In this document: piece by piece, positions 46,720-61,577 of the stretch
How the letters are laid out: each line of letters opens with the position of its first letter
How positions within the stretch are numbered: position 1 is the stretch's first letter
From: CAVUQH01 sp963774445
GTDB lineage: Bacteria > Myxococcota_A > Polyangia > Haliangiales > Haliangiaceae
Length of the DNA stretch: 64,000 nucleotides
Direction: 5' to 3'
Assembly (NCBI GenBank): GCA_963774445.1
Contig: CAVZFC010000022.1
Span: 656,429 to 720,428, forward strand
The notes under the pieces: generated by a model
Told to the model about the DNA's origin: nothing
The model's database searches: none
The model's input: the letters and a program-made list of their open reading frames with translations, nothing else
Position numbers and translations under genes: made by a program

Positions 46720-46766
46720 CGGCCATGAGGCTCGGCGGGACGGGGCCTCGCCGAGCGGTAGATCGG

Positions 46767-49162
<2,396 letters not shown>

Positions 49163-49166
<4 letters not shown>

Positions 49167-49978
49167 TTTGGGCCTCTCGTTCGCTTCATGAACTCGGCGA
49201 GCAGCGTTTCGGCTTTTTCGTCGATCTTCTTGGGTACGTCGATGTGCACGGTCACGTAGTGGTCACCGTGCCCCTGGGCAGCGCGGGCGCCCTTGCCTTT
49301 GAGGCGCAACTTGGCGCCGCTGGAGGTTCCGGGGGGAATCTTGACGTGGGCCTTGCCCGACAGCGTGGGCACCTCGACCACGGCCCCGAGGATCGCCTGA
49401 TCCAGGCCCACCCTGACGTCGCTGTAGAGGTTGTCGCCGCGCTGGACGAGGGACGAGCCGTCAGAGGCGCGCCGCTGGGTCTCGCGCGGCACCGGCGGCG
49501 GCTGGGCTTTGGCCGGTCGGTGACGCCGGCGCGAGCGCCGGGCCTGGCCGTTGCTCGGTGCACCGCCGACGCCGAACGGGTCGGGCGCCCCGCCGGGCTC
49601 GGACGAGTAGAAGCGGTACTCCACGTTGCCCGGCCCGCCGACCCCGCCGGGCGTCCGCCCGCCGAAGACCTGGGAGAAGAGATCGCCCAGGTCGAGGTTG
49701 CCGAAGCCGAACCCCTGGCCACCGCCCGCCGCGAATTCGGGCGGCAGGCGCGGGCCGGCGCGGAAGGCGTCGTACTGTCCGCGCTTCTCGGGGTCGCCGA
49801 GGACGTCGTACGCGGATGAGATCTCCTTGAACTTGGCCTCCTTGGCCTTGTCACCCCCGGTCGTGTCCGGGTGGTACTTCTTGGCCAGGCGCCGGTAGGC
49901 TTTCTTGATCTCTCCCGGCGTCGCCTCGTCCGAGACCCCGAGGGTCGCGTAGTAGTCGATCTGCGGGTCGAACTGCAT
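49163..49978 (-). CDS. DnaJ-family chaperone without zinc finger
   Basis: 271 residues. J-domain with HPD at 36-38 (RLAKKYHPDTTGG), a Gly/Phe region, an Arg/Pro-rich insert (~135-165, RRSRRRHRPAKAQ) in place of the zinc finger, and a single C-terminal beta-sandwich (VEVPTLSGKAHVKIPPGTSS). The short length suggests one substrate-binding lobe has been lost. It lies between clpB and lon, 29 bases after clpB and overlapping lon by 4, so it likely feeds substrates to DnaK/ClpB. Confidence 0.9.
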
Positions 49979-50007
49979 CGGTGTGTGCCTCGTTGGCCGC
50001 TAGGCCG

Positions 50008-52620
<2,613 letters not shown>

Positions 52621-52629
52621 GGTGAGCCG

Positions 52630-52657
52630 AATGTAATCACCCTCACGAACCCGTCAA
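52630..52657 (-). promoter_or_regulatory. Candidate promoter of the clpB operon
   Basis: Minus strand: TTGACG (52657-52652), 16-bp spacer, TACATT (52635-52630), 10 bp before the clpB ATG. The -10 is so near the ATG that the start could be nearly leaderless. A heat-shock sigma match is weak (CTTGACG). The whole spacer to hipA is 68 bp. Confidence 0.4.
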
Positions 52658-52688
52658 GCACGGGAGCGAGAAGAATCCTGGTGGCCGT

Positions 52689-53981
52689 TCAGGCGGTGGC
52701 CCTGGCTTCGGCGACGCGGAATGCGCCGCGCATTCGATCGTGAGCCGCAGGGGGGAGCCCATGGCTCGCCGCGACCGAGCGCCACCGGTTCACGGCGTCG
52801 GTCACCTCGGTGACGATCGCCCGAGCGCGCTTCTCCTTCACGCGAAACTCAGCGGCCACCGACAGGGCGAGATCGAGGTCCAGGGCGTTGTCCATCTCGG
52901 AGATGTTCAGGGTGAGGCCGGCGCCGAGCGGGTTCGGGTTGATGTCGTAGGCCGGGGCGAGCGCCCAGCCGGTGGGCTGCAACATGAATCCGTGGTTGCG
53001 CAGGTGGTCGTCCGTGTTCGCCACGCAGATGGAGAACACGATGCGACGCCAGAGCTGCTCGAGGTCCGCCGAGGTGTTCGAGCCGAGTTGCATGAGCAGC
53101 TCGGCGAGCTCGATGTAGCTGACACCGTCGTCCGCACCTTGTCCGTCGACCCGGTCGAGCAGCGTCATCGCCGACGCGAAGTGCAGTCGTCCACCCCCGC
53201 CGGTGCGGTCGAAACGGCGGCTCAAAAAGGTATGGTGGCCATGATCGCCGCTCTCGCCCGAACCGAAGCGACGCAGGTGCGCTTCGGGAACGACGATACC
53301 GGCTCGCTCGGCGAGGTCGTGCACCACGCGCTCCCACGCCCCGATATCTTCCTCGTCGTTGCGACTGGGGAACTTGGCGATCCAGAGCCGATTGCGTTCG
53401 TCGCGAACGCTGGCCTTGGGGCGCGCACCACCGAGCGATCCGCCGGGTGCGATGAGCATTCGCAGCCAACGGCCATAGTCGGGCTCGTCTTCGACGCCTT
53501 GCCGTTCGAGCTGCAGGCTCGCGTGCTCGAGCTCGCGCAGGGAGGTCCAGGGTGGGGTTGCGCGCTCATCGTTGTCATCGAGGAATCGGCCGCCGATTCG
53601 AAAGCGGAGGGCGCCCATGCGATGACCATCGTGGACGCCGAGCAGATAGTCCGATTCGAGCAGTCGGCGCTCCACTCGTCCCTCCGCGCGGGCGACCTGG
53701 GCTTCGCGCCGGCGCATCAGCACGCGCCCCCAGCGATCGGGGCAGGAGTCGAGGAACAGACCGAAGCTGTCGCGGTTCTTCCCCGGGTATTGCGGTCCTC
53801 CGTAGAGCGCCAGGGACGGATCGAGCTGCTGCCGGGCGGCGCTGGACAGCCACTCCGCGTCGTACTCGAAGGCAAAGACCTCCTTGCTTCGCGCGGGGGT
53901 TGCGCTCAGCCAGCCCATCAGGGTTGGGCCTTGCAACCCGACCCAGTCGGCGACGACGTCGATGACGCGTTGCTCGCTCAT
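52689..53981 (-). CDS. hipA: HipA-family Ser/Thr kinase toxin
   Basis: 430 residues. HipA N-terminal subdomain (GGPQYPGKNRDSFGLFLDSC), ATP-binding GGARPKASV, catalytic CVANTDDHLRNHGFM and metal-binding APAYDINPNP. HipA toxins phosphorylate a tRNA synthetase and cause dormancy. It overlaps the HTH antitoxin gene by 4 bases (ATGA). Slightly shorter at the N-terminus than E. coli HipA. All catalytic motifs are present, so it should be active. Confidence 0.93.
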   Translation of the reverse strand: MSEQRVIDVVADWVGLQGPTLMGWLSATPARSKEVFAFEYDAEWLSSAARQQLDPSLALYGGPQYPGKNRDSFGLFLDSCPDRWGRVLMRRREAQVARAEGRVERRLLESDYLLGVHDGHRMGALRFRIGGRFLDDNDERATPPWTSLRELEHASLQLERQGVEDEPDYGRWLRMLIAPGGSLGGARPKASVRDERNRLWIAKFPSRNDEEDIGAWERVVHDLAERAGIVVPEAHLRRFGSGESGDHGHHTFLSRRFDRTGGGGRLHFASAMTLLDRVDGQGADDGVSYIELAELLMQLGSNTSADLEQLWRRIVFSICVANTDDHLRNHGFMLQPTGWALAPAYDINPNPLGAGLTLNISEMDNALDLDLALSVAAEFRVKEKRARAIVTEVTDAVNRWRSVAASHGLPPAAHDRMRGAFRVAEARATA

Positions 53982-54313
53982 TCGTCGCTAGCCTTCTTCG
54001 CCGCCCTCTTGGGTGCCCGGCGACGCGTGGGCAGCTTGGCGTCTTGCAGCTTGCGGCCCAGCTCGTCATCGCGGGCGACGAGGGCCAGGTCGCCGTGCAG
54101 GCCGAGGCTGTGCAGCACGTTCGCGTAGGAGCCGAGCGTCACTCCCGGCTCGCCCTTCTCGACCGCCCGAAGGGTGGGGCGTGACATCCCTGCCCGGTCG
54201 GCGACGAGATCCATGGAGAAGCCGCGCCTGAGCCGGGCCAGGTGAATGTTCTCGCCAAGCTCCCTGAGGAGTCGCCGGACGACGGGAGATGGCGATGAGC
54301 TCTTTCGTGGCAT
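53978..54313 (-). CDS. hipB: HipB-like HTH antitoxin
   Basis: 111 residues from ATG 54313; an earlier in-frame start (54352) lies inside the promoter region and was rejected. XRE-type HTH (LGENIHLARLRRGFSMDLVA, GMSRPTLRAVEKGEPGVTLG) and a Lys/Arg-rich C-terminal tail (RRRAPKRAAKKASDE), longer and more basic than E. coli HipB. It should bind the operator at 54331-54349 and, with HipA, repress the operon. Confidence 0.9.
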   Translation of the reverse strand: MPRKSSSPSPVVRRLLRELGENIHLARLRRGFSMDLVADRAGMSRPTLRAVEKGEPGVTLGSYANVLHSLGLHGDLALVARDDELGRKLQDAKLPTRRRAPKRAAKKASDE

Positions 54314-54320
54314 AACGGAA

Positions 54321-54355
54321 ACTATTATTACCGACAACGCCCGTGTCGGCAAGAA
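54321..54355 (-). promoter_or_regulatory. hipBA promoter with embedded operator
   Basis: CCGACA-N7-TGTCGG (54331-54349) is a perfect 6-bp inverted repeat. On the minus strand it fills the space between a -35 TTGCCG (54352-54347) and a TAATAAT -10, 6-12 bp before the leader of the hipB ATG. An operator so placed would block RNA polymerase, giving classic toxin-antitoxin autoregulation. Confidence 0.55.
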
Positions 54356-54384
54356 TAGAAGCGGTTATGCCGCTACGGAACGCG

Positions 54385-55350
54385 CTAGAACAGCTCGTCC
54401 TTGCGGGTCTGTAGCTCGCGCGCCTTCTTCTGCTCGATCGCCGCTTCGGGAGCGAGGTCGGGAAGGATGCACGGCACCGGGCTCTGCGCGCCGCCCTCGG
54501 GGCACGGCTTGGCGTTGAGCACGATCTGCAGGTTGGCGTCGAACGCCGCCGGGTCGGGCTTCTTGCCCGCGGCCGAGTCCTCGAGCGGCGTGTACAGCTC
54601 GGCGATGAGGACGTAGGTGCCCAGGTAGTTGGGCGCCGCCTTGAGCGAGGCCTGGAAATGCTCGTAGCTCTTTTGCACGTCGCCGCCGGCGAACTTGGGC
54701 GCGACCGCGTAGAAGGCGCCGAAGTAGCGGTCGGCCGCGCCGTAGAAGTAGTCCGGTGCGATCTCGTAGACCCTGCTGATGACCGCGAAGATCCGATCCT
54801 TGTGCTCGAGGGTGGTGGTGAAGCCCTTGGCCTTGGCCCACTTGCCCAGGTTCGACGCGTACCAGTAGAGCAGCGGAGCGCCGTTGCGCCCGATCACCTT
54901 GATCGCGTCTTCGAGCTTGGTGCCGGCCATGCGCCGCTTCTCGAAGTCGGGCGACAGCGCCGCCAGGCCGCGCTCGGCCAGCCGGTAGCCCTTTTCGTGC
55001 ATCGCCAGGAACGCCGCCTCGCCGCCGGGCGACGACGTTTGCTCGAAGAACAACCAGCCGTCGGCCAGCAGATAACAGGCGCGTGACAGCTTGGCGTAGG
55101 TGTTGGCGTCGGAGTCGACGATGGCGATCGCCTGCTCCCAGTTCTGGATTGCCAGCTCGAGCTGAGCGCGGTCGGCGCGCTGGGCCCAAGCGGCGTCGCC
55201 GGCGGCGACCAGCTGCTCGTGCTGGCTCGCCTGGGGTGCCTCGACGCGGGTGCGTTCGATGCCCTTGTCGAGCCCCTTGGCCGATGCGCCGCAACCCACC
55301 GCTGCGAGCGCCAGAGCGATACCGATCCGGATCGTTGCGCGCGATTCCAT
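54385..55350 (-). CDS. TRAP transporter TatT component-like lipoprotein
   Basis: 321 residues from ATG 55350 (GGAG 4 bases upstream). Signal peptide with lipobox AVGC (~16-19). The helical mature protein has the TatT/T-component signature: YWYASNLGKWAKAKG, YEIAPDYFYGAADRYFGAFY, KSYEHFQASLKAAPNYLGTY. TatT is a trimeric TPR periplasmic lipoprotein tied to some TRAP transporters; no TRAP genes are nearby here. It lies 48 bases after the giant TPR gene on the same strand. A later Met-free start was not needed. Confidence 0.85.
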   Translation of the reverse strand: MESRATIRIGIALALAAVGCGASAKGLDKGIERTRVEAPQASQHEQLVAAGDAAWAQRADRAQLELAIQNWEQAIAIVDSDANTYAKLSRACYLLADGWLFFEQTSSPGGEAAFLAMHEKGYRLAERGLAALSPDFEKRRMAGTKLEDAIKVIGRNGAPLLYWYASNLGKWAKAKGFTTTLEHKDRIFAVISRVYEIAPDYFYGAADRYFGAFYAVAPKFAGGDVQKSYEHFQASLKAAPNYLGTYVLIAELYTPLEDSAAGKKPDPAAFDANLQIVLNAKPCPEGGAQSPVPCILPDLAPEAAIEQKKARELQTRKDELF

Positions 55351-55398
55351 CGTTCTCCCCTCCGCTGGAGGCACTATGGCGCCCGCCCGACAGGGCTG

Positions 55399-57679
55399 TC
55401 AATGGCCCGGTCGGAGCCGGGCGGTGAGTGCTTCGGAGGCTCCGCGACGGGCCGCACGGGTCGCCAGATCGTCGGCCGTGAGGCCCTCGATGGCAGCGCA
55501 CAACCGGATCGCGGCGCCGGCCAGGTCGTCGATGAAATCGGCGGGACGGTCCCGGGATGCCTGGGCCAGCGCTGCCGCCAGCGCCTCGGGCGTTTCGGAC
55601 GCCAGGGTCGAGGCGATGGCCCGGGCAAGGGTCGCGTTGCTGCGGACCCCGGCGGCCATCAGCGCGCGCGCCAGCGGCAGTGGATCGGTACCGGGCAGGG
55701 CGCGCTGCGCGTCGAGGTCGCGGGCGATCTCGACCAGGCCGGCGTCGTCCTCGATGCGCCAGTAGTAGTCGATCAGGCGGCGCAACGTGGGCACGTGATC
55801 GGGGTCCAGATCGATCGCCTTGAGGTACGAGTCCGCGGCCAGGTCTGCGTCGCCGATCCGCGTGCGGTACAGCTCGCCGCGGTGGTAGAGCAGCTCGGCC
55901 CGTTGCCCCGGGGTCGCCGCCAGCGCGGTGAGCGTGGTGATCGCGAGCGCGACCGCCTCGAAGTCGCCGCGCTCGCCGTACAGGTTGACGAGCGCGTGCA
56001 GCGCCGGCTGTGACTCTGGATCCTCGGCCAGCACCATCTCGTAGTAGTCGATGGCGCGCTGGTGATCGCCCAGCTTGCGGCTGAGCTCGCCCAGCTGCAG
56101 CCGCGCCAGGCTGACGCCCTTGAGGTCGTCGAGCGGCAACAGGTTGACCAGCGTCTCCAGCGCCTGGTGCGCCTGGCGGTGATCGCCCAGACGCGATGCG
56201 GTGCGCGCGACCGAGGCCAGGGCGGCGCGGTTGGACGGCGCGTGCTCGACCGACGACAGGAACGCCTCCAGCGCCTCGCGCTCCAGACCCATCGCCTCGG
56301 CGACCTCGCCACGGCGCAGCCACAGCGAGTCGCGGGCCATGGTCGCGCTCTCGGGAGCCAGGCGAAGATACAGCGCGCGGGCCCTCGTCCAGTCCGCCTT
56401 GCCGTAGGCGATCGCGGCCAGCGCCTCGACCGCGCCGGCGTGATCCGGTTGGGTCTCCAGCGTCTGCTCGAAGGCGGTGACCGCGGCGTTGACGTCGCGC
56501 AGCCGATCCATGTACAGGCGCCCCAGCTCGTAGTAGCGGGCGGCGCGGTCGAGCGGATCTTCGGTGGCGCCGGCGCGCAGCTCCTGCAGGTTGGCCAGCG
56601 CGTCCCAGTCGCCGTTGGCGGCGGCGCGGTCGCGCAGCTCGCGGTAGGCCGACGCGTCGCCGGGGTCGGCGGCGAGCAGGATCTCGGCGTAGCGCACGGT
56701 GCCGCGCTCGTCGCCGGTGGCGACCGCGGCCTCGAGCATCTCGCGCAGCAGATCGACGCGCCGCTCGTCGTCGGTCTCCTCGCTGAGCCGCAGCTCGAAC
56801 AGCTCGTTCTGGGAGATCGGTCCCTGGGCGGCGGCCGACAGCCGGGCCAGGGCGGTGTGGGCGCGGTGGCTGTCCTCGTCGTCGTGCACCGCGAGGGCGG
56901 CCAGGTTGTACAGGCGCCGGGCCTCGATCTCGTCGCCCACCCGCTCGGCACACAGCGCCGCCCGCTGGTAGCAGCGGCCGCGGTCGGAGTCGCCGCGCGC
57001 GCGCTCGGCGGCCAGCTCGTGCATGTGCGCGGCCGAGGCGAGATCGCCGGCCAGCTCGTACAGGCGCGCAAGCGGCTCGGGCGACGCCGGGATCTCGGGA
57101 TCGAGGGCGAGCGCCTGCTCGTAGTTGAGGCGGGCACCGTCCGGGTCGAGCAACTTCTCGTCGAAGATGAGCGCCAGCTCGTGGTGCAGCGCGCCGGCCT
57201 CGCGCGGATCGGGGGCGGCGGCGATCTCGGCGTAGAGCAGCTCGGCGGCCAGCGCCCACTCGCCGCGGACCATCGCCACGGCGCGGAGCTCGTTGGCGAT
57301 CTCACCGCTGTCGGGGTCGCAGGCGTACGCCTCCTTGAGGCAGCGATAGGTCTCGGCCTCGCGGTGCAGGGTGTCGCGGTAGAGGCGCGCGCGCCGACAC
57401 CAGAGCCGACCGCGCTCGTGCGGATCGGTCTCGAGCACGACCATGCGCCCGAGCACCTCGCTCAGCCCCTCGGCGTCGCCGCGGGCGCCGTACAGCCGGT
57501 CCAGCGCGTCGAGCGGTCGGCGATCTTCGGGCGCGAGCAGCGCAGCCTCTTCGTAGCGACTGATCGCGGCGTCCTCGCGGCCTTCGTTCTCCAGCGCCTG
57601 TCCCAGCGCGATCTCGTCGGCGATTGCGTCGACGACCGCCGCGGCTTCCTCCTCCTCTTGCCTCTCCTGTTCGCGCGGG
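55399..57679 (-). CDS. C-terminal part of giant TPR protein (separated by frameshift)
   Basis: The reading frame continues the 57462-61577 protein after a one-base break in a run of seven C (minus strand) at 57677-57683. It reads REQERQEEEEAAAVVDAIAD, EGREDAAISRYEEAALLAPE and continues with about 20 TPR-like repeats of 34-38 residues (EANTYAKL-like pattern replaced here by RALDALDRLYGARGD, RGRCYQRAALCAERVGDEIE). No start with a Shine-Dalgarno sequence begins it; the first ATG is at 57444. If the run held eight C, one continuous protein of about 2,060 residues would result. Soluble scaffold; partners unknown. Confidence 0.75.
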
Positions 57680-60600
57680 GGGGAGGGGATGCGCCGGCGT
57701 CGTACTCGGCCGCCACCTGCTTCATCCGCGCGCGGATGCGCACGGCGCTGTCGTCGTCGCGCAGGTTGTGCTCGTACAGGTGCAGCGCCATGCGCAGGGC
57801 GGGCAGGGCATCCATCGCCTCGGCGTCGTCGGCGTTGCGCTCGAGCGACGCGGCCAACTCGGCCTTGCGCTCGCACTCGCGCTGCAGCGCGGCCAGGAGC
57901 ACCGCGCCGTCGTCGGGCAAGCGTCCGGCACCGCGCGCGCGCTCCAGCAGCGCGACGGCGTCGCGGTCGCGCTCGTCCTCCTCCAGCGCGCGGGCCTCGG
58001 CGACCAGCTCCTCCCCCACGGGGGTCGGCTGCTGTGGTTCGTCGTCGCCGTGGGACAGCCGGTCGACTTCGCGGCGCAGGCGCTCGGCCTCGGCGACGTC
58101 GCCGCGCGCGTGGGTGGCGGCGGCCAGGCGCGCCAGGGCGTCGGCCAGATCGATCTCGTCGTCGCGCGCCTGGGCCAGCCGCGCCAGCGCCCGCAGCGCC
58201 AGGTAGCGTTCGTCGGTCAGCGAGGTGGCGTCGTCGGGCAGCTCGTCGTCGCCGGGCAGCGCCAGCGACAGCCTCGCGTACAGCTCGGTGGCCAGCTCCA
58301 GCTCGCCCTCGAGCTCGGCGTCGGCGGCCGACAGGCGCAGGGCCGGGCGGTAGTCGGGATCGATCTCGAGCGCGCGCAGGTACGCCTCGCGGGCGGCGTC
58401 GGCGCGCTCCAGGTCGTGTCCCTGGAGCTCGGCGAGGCGGACCAGCAGCGCCTTTTGCCGCCCCGGGTGGCGCGCGGTCGCGGCGATCTTGCGCCCCAGG
58501 ATCACGGCCACACGATCCAGGTCGCCAGCGTCGCGTTTGATCCGTTCGAGCGCGTCGAGCGCGGGCATGTGGTCGGGCACCAGGCGCAGCGACGCCTCGA
58601 GGCAACGCTCGGCGTCGGCGCGGGTCGCCGCGTCCTGGGCGTACAGCTCACCGGCGCGATACCAGGCGTCGGCGCGCACGCCGTCGCCGGCGGTCTCCTC
58701 GTCGCCGGCCATGCGATCGAGCACCGCGGCCGCGCCGGCCGGATCGCCGTCGGCCTGGAGCAGCTCGGACAGCTCGCGAGCGGCTTCGGTGCGGACGTCG
58801 GCCGGGGCGTCGGCTTCGTCGAGCGCGCCGGCCAGCGCGTCGCGGGCGGCGTCGCGACGATCGAGCGCGCGCAGCGCCACACCGTAGCGCGCCAGCCGTC
58901 GGGCGCGCGCGGCCGAGTCGCACGGCGCGTCGGCCAGTCGCTCGTAGCCGCGGGCGACGTCGTCCCACGCGCGCTTGCGCCAGGCGGCGTCGGCCAGCGC
59001 ATCGTGGGCTCCGTCGATGGCGCGGGTGGCGTCGGCGTCGACCTCGTCGAGCTGGTACGACAGCGCCACCGCCCGGCGCGCGGCATCGAGCGCGGCGGCC
59101 GCCTCGCCGGCCTCGAGCCAGGCACAGGCCGCACCGGTCTCGGCCTCGAGCGCGGCCAGCCCGTCGCTGCCCTCGGCCAGCGCGTGCAGCGCGCGCGCCT
59201 GTCCGGCGTGATCGTCGTCGGCGGCCAGCGCCTCGGCGCGAGTCGAAAGGACGCGGTTGCGCAGCTCGCCATCGGTGTCGAGGTCGGCGGCGGCTTCGAC
59301 GTCGCGCAGGGCGTCCGCCGTGCGGCCGGCAGCCAGCGCCTCGTCGGCGCGGTGCAAGAGCAGGGCGGCGCGCTCAGCGTCGTCGGCGGCGAGCGCGAGC
59401 AGGGCGTCGATCCAGCGCTGCGCTGTGGCCAGGTCGGCGGCGGCATCGGCGGCAGCGAGCAGCTCGGTGGCGGCCTCGCGGGCGATGGCAGGGGCGTCGT
59501 TCTCGGCCAGCGAGTGTGCCAGCTCGAACGCCTGCGTGGCGTCGTCAACGTGGTTGTTGCCGGCCAGGTGGCGACCGCGGGCGAGGGTGAGCTCGGCGGC
59601 GCGGCGGCGTAGGCTGACGGCGCGCTCGGCCTCGGAGCGCTCGGCCGCGCTGACCAGCGCGCCTACGGCGTCGGCCAGCTCCGCCGCGGCGGAGTCGCGA
59701 TCGGCGGCGGCTTCGTGGGCGTCGGCGAGCAGCGTGCGGGCGCGGGCGCGCAGCTCCGGGTCGGCGGCGTCGGCGGCGTCGGCGAGCACCGCGCGGGCGC
59801 CGTCAACCTCGCCGCGAAGCAGCAGGCTGTGTCCCAGCTCGCAGGCGTAGCGCGCCTGCCGCGCGGGCGTGCCGACGCTGGCGTCGATCAGTCGCTGCCA
59901 CAGCGCCACCGCTTCGTCGCTGGCCCCGCGCTGCTCGAGCACGGAGGCGGCGCCGGACAACGCCGCTTCGCTATCGGGATCGAGCTCGAGCGCGCGGCGG
60001 TAGCGGCTCTCGGCGCCACCGCTGTCGCCCGCGGCGGCGGCGGCGTCGCCCGCGCCGGCCAGCGCGCGCGCCTGACCGCGGGCGTCGCCGCGGCGGGCGA
60101 GCAGCGCGGCGGCGCGGTCGAGGGCGTCGCGCGCGCGACCGGGCTCACCGCGGGCGATCTCGAGGGCGGCCAGCTCTTCGCGGGCGGCGACGTGCTGCGG
60201 ATCGAGATCGCACGCCAGCACGAGCTCGTCGTGGGCGCCGTCGGGGTCGCCCGTGTGGTCGCGGAGGATCAGCGCCAGGCGCAGGTGATCGCGCGAGCGC
60301 TGCGCGGTGTCGGCGCTGGTGTCCAGGCGCCCGCGGATCAGCCGCGCCAGCTCGTGCCACCGCTCCTCGGCGGCGTAGCGCTCCGACAGCGCCTCGGCCG
60401 CCTCGGCGTGACGCGGCCGGTGGGCCAGCACGCGATCGTAGAGCGGCGTCGACTCGGGTGGGTCAACCGTGCGCATCAGCCGCGCCGCGGTCAGCGCGGC
60501 GCGTACGGCGCCGAGGTCGTCGCCGGCGGCCTCGGCCAGATCCGACAGGGTCCGGTAGCGCGCGGCGGCGGCGGGCCAGTCGTCCTCACCGATCGCGATC

Positions 60601-61577
60601 GACGCCAGCGCCGCGTGCGCGGGGGCGAAGTCGGGGCGGCGGCCCAGGGTCTGGCGCGACAGCTCGACGGCGTCGACGAAGTAGGTCGGTTGTGCCGACG
60701 CGACCGCGAGCAGACGCTCGACGACGAAGGTCTGTTCCGGGCCGCTGCTGGCCAGCTCGGCGCGGTAGGCGCGGATGGCGCCGGGGATGTCGCCGGCGCG
60801 CAGCTGCTCCTCGGCGTCGCGATAGGCCGTGCGCATCGCGACTTCGCCGTCGCCGGCCAGCGCGGGGAGGTCGTCGTCGTCACCGAGCGGCGCGTAGCTG
60901 AGCTGCAGCGAGGTGCGCGTCGCGCGGGCGAGCGCCACCCCGACGGCGCCGGTCGCCGGCAGCCGCCAGCCGGCCGGTGGCAGGGTGTTCCACAGAAAGG
61001 TGCGCAGCGGCGCGATGGCGAACAGGCCCAGCGCCTGGGTTCGCGCGGGGCCGCCGCCCGCACCGGCGTCGAGGATGGCGGAGGCGATGCGGTGGGCGAT
61101 CAGCGGCGCCGGCGTAGGCAAGAAGCCGTAGACCCGCTCGTCGTGCAGGACCAGACGCAGCGAGACCGGGTCGTCGCCCTGGGCCGGGCTGATGCGGAAG
61201 GTGAGGTCGGCGACGTGCGGGCCCTCGCGGACGCGGCACTCGGCGGCCAGGTAGCCGTCGCAGGTGCGCACCTCGAGCTGGTCAACGCCGAGGTCGGCCA
61301 GGCGGGCGGCGCGGGTGGCGACGAAGCGGTCGAGGTCGAGGTTGTCGATGCGCAGCGACGCCAGGCGAACGCGCGTGCGGTGGCGCTGGAAGATCTCGGG
61401 GCCGGCGGACAAATCGACCGGCAGCGACAGCCCGGGCACGTCGAGCTCGAGCCGCTCGACGCGCAGCCAGCCGAAGAAGCTCAGCTCCTCGAGCGCCAGC
61501 TTGCCCGCGCCGCCGGCAAAGCGGAAGGTGAACCCCAGCCGCGCGGGGACGCCGATGTCCTGACCCACGTGCATCAT
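57462..61577 (-). CDS. N-terminal part of giant TPR protein
   Basis: 1371 residues as read from ATG 61577. The first ~250 residues form a beta-rich, non-TPR domain (TFRFAGGAGKLALEELSFFG, LRIDNLDLDRFVATRAARL) that may be a membrane- or envelope-associated unit; no signal peptide is clear. After it come at least 25 TPR-like repeats, Ala/Asp-rich (EEQLRAGDIPGAIRAYRAEL, RYRRALELDPDSEAALSGAA). From ~57680 the frame is out of phase (RANRRGKRRRKPRRSSTQ) and ends at 57462; the true continuation is the 55399-57679 frame. Last gene before the convergent-free spacer to ppiD. Confidence 0.8.
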   Translation of the reverse strand: MMHVGQDIGVPARLGFTFRFAGGAGKLALEELSFFGWLRVERLELDVPGLSLPVDLSAGPEIFQRHRTRVRLASLRIDNLDLDRFVATRAARLADLGVDQLEVRTCDGYLAAECRVREGPHVADLTFRISPAQGDDPVSLRLVLHDERVYGFLPTPAPLIAHRIASAILDAGAGGGPARTQALGLFAIAPLRTFLWNTLPPAGWRLPATGAVGVALARATRTSLQLSYAPLGDDDDLPALAGDGEVAMRTAYRDAEEQLRAGDIPGAIRAYRAELASSGPEQTFVVERLLAVASAQPTYFVDAVELSRQTLGRRPDFAPAHAALASIAIGEDDWPAAAARYRTLSDLAEAAGDDLGAVRAALTAARLMRTVDPPESTPLYDRVLAHRPRHAEAAEALSERYAAEERWHELARLIRGRLDTSADTAQRSRDHLRLALILRDHTGDPDGAHDELVLACDLDPQHVAAREELAALEIARGEPGRARDALDRAAALLARRGDARGQARALAGAGDAAAAAGDSGGAESRYRRALELDPDSEAALSGAASVLEQRGASDEAVALWQRLIDASVGTPARQARYACELGHSLLLRGEVDGARAVLADAADAADPELRARARTLLADAHEAAADRDSAAAELADAVGALVSAAERSEAERAVSLRRRAAELTLARGRHLAGNNHVDDATQAFELAHSLAENDAPAIAREAATELLAAADAAADLATAQRWIDALLALAADDAERAALLLHRADEALAAGRTADALRDVEAAADLDTDGELRNRVLSTRAEALAADDDHAGQARALHALAEGSDGLAALEAETGAACAWLEAGEAAAALDAARRAVALSYQLDEVDADATRAIDGAHDALADAAWRKRAWDDVARGYERLADAPCDSAARARRLARYGVALRALDRRDAARDALAGALDEADAPADVRTEAARELSELLQADGDPAGAAAVLDRMAGDEETAGDGVRADAWYRAGELYAQDAATRADAERCLEASLRLVPDHMPALDALERIKRDAGDLDRVAVILGRKIAATARHPGRQKALLVRLAELQGHDLERADAAREAYLRALEIDPDYRPALRLSAADAELEGELELATELYARLSLALPGDDELPDDATSLTDERYLALRALARLAQARDDEIDLADALARLAAATHARGDVAEAERLRREVDRLSHGDDEPQQPTPVGEELVAEARALEEDERDRDAVALLERARGAGRLPDDGAVLLAALQRECERKAELAASLERNADDAEAMDALPALRMALHLYEHNLRDDDSAVRIRARMKQVAAEYDAGASPPPRANRRGKRRRKPRRSSTQSPTRSRWDRRWRTKAARTPRSVATKRLRCSRPKIADRSTRWTGCTAPAATPRG

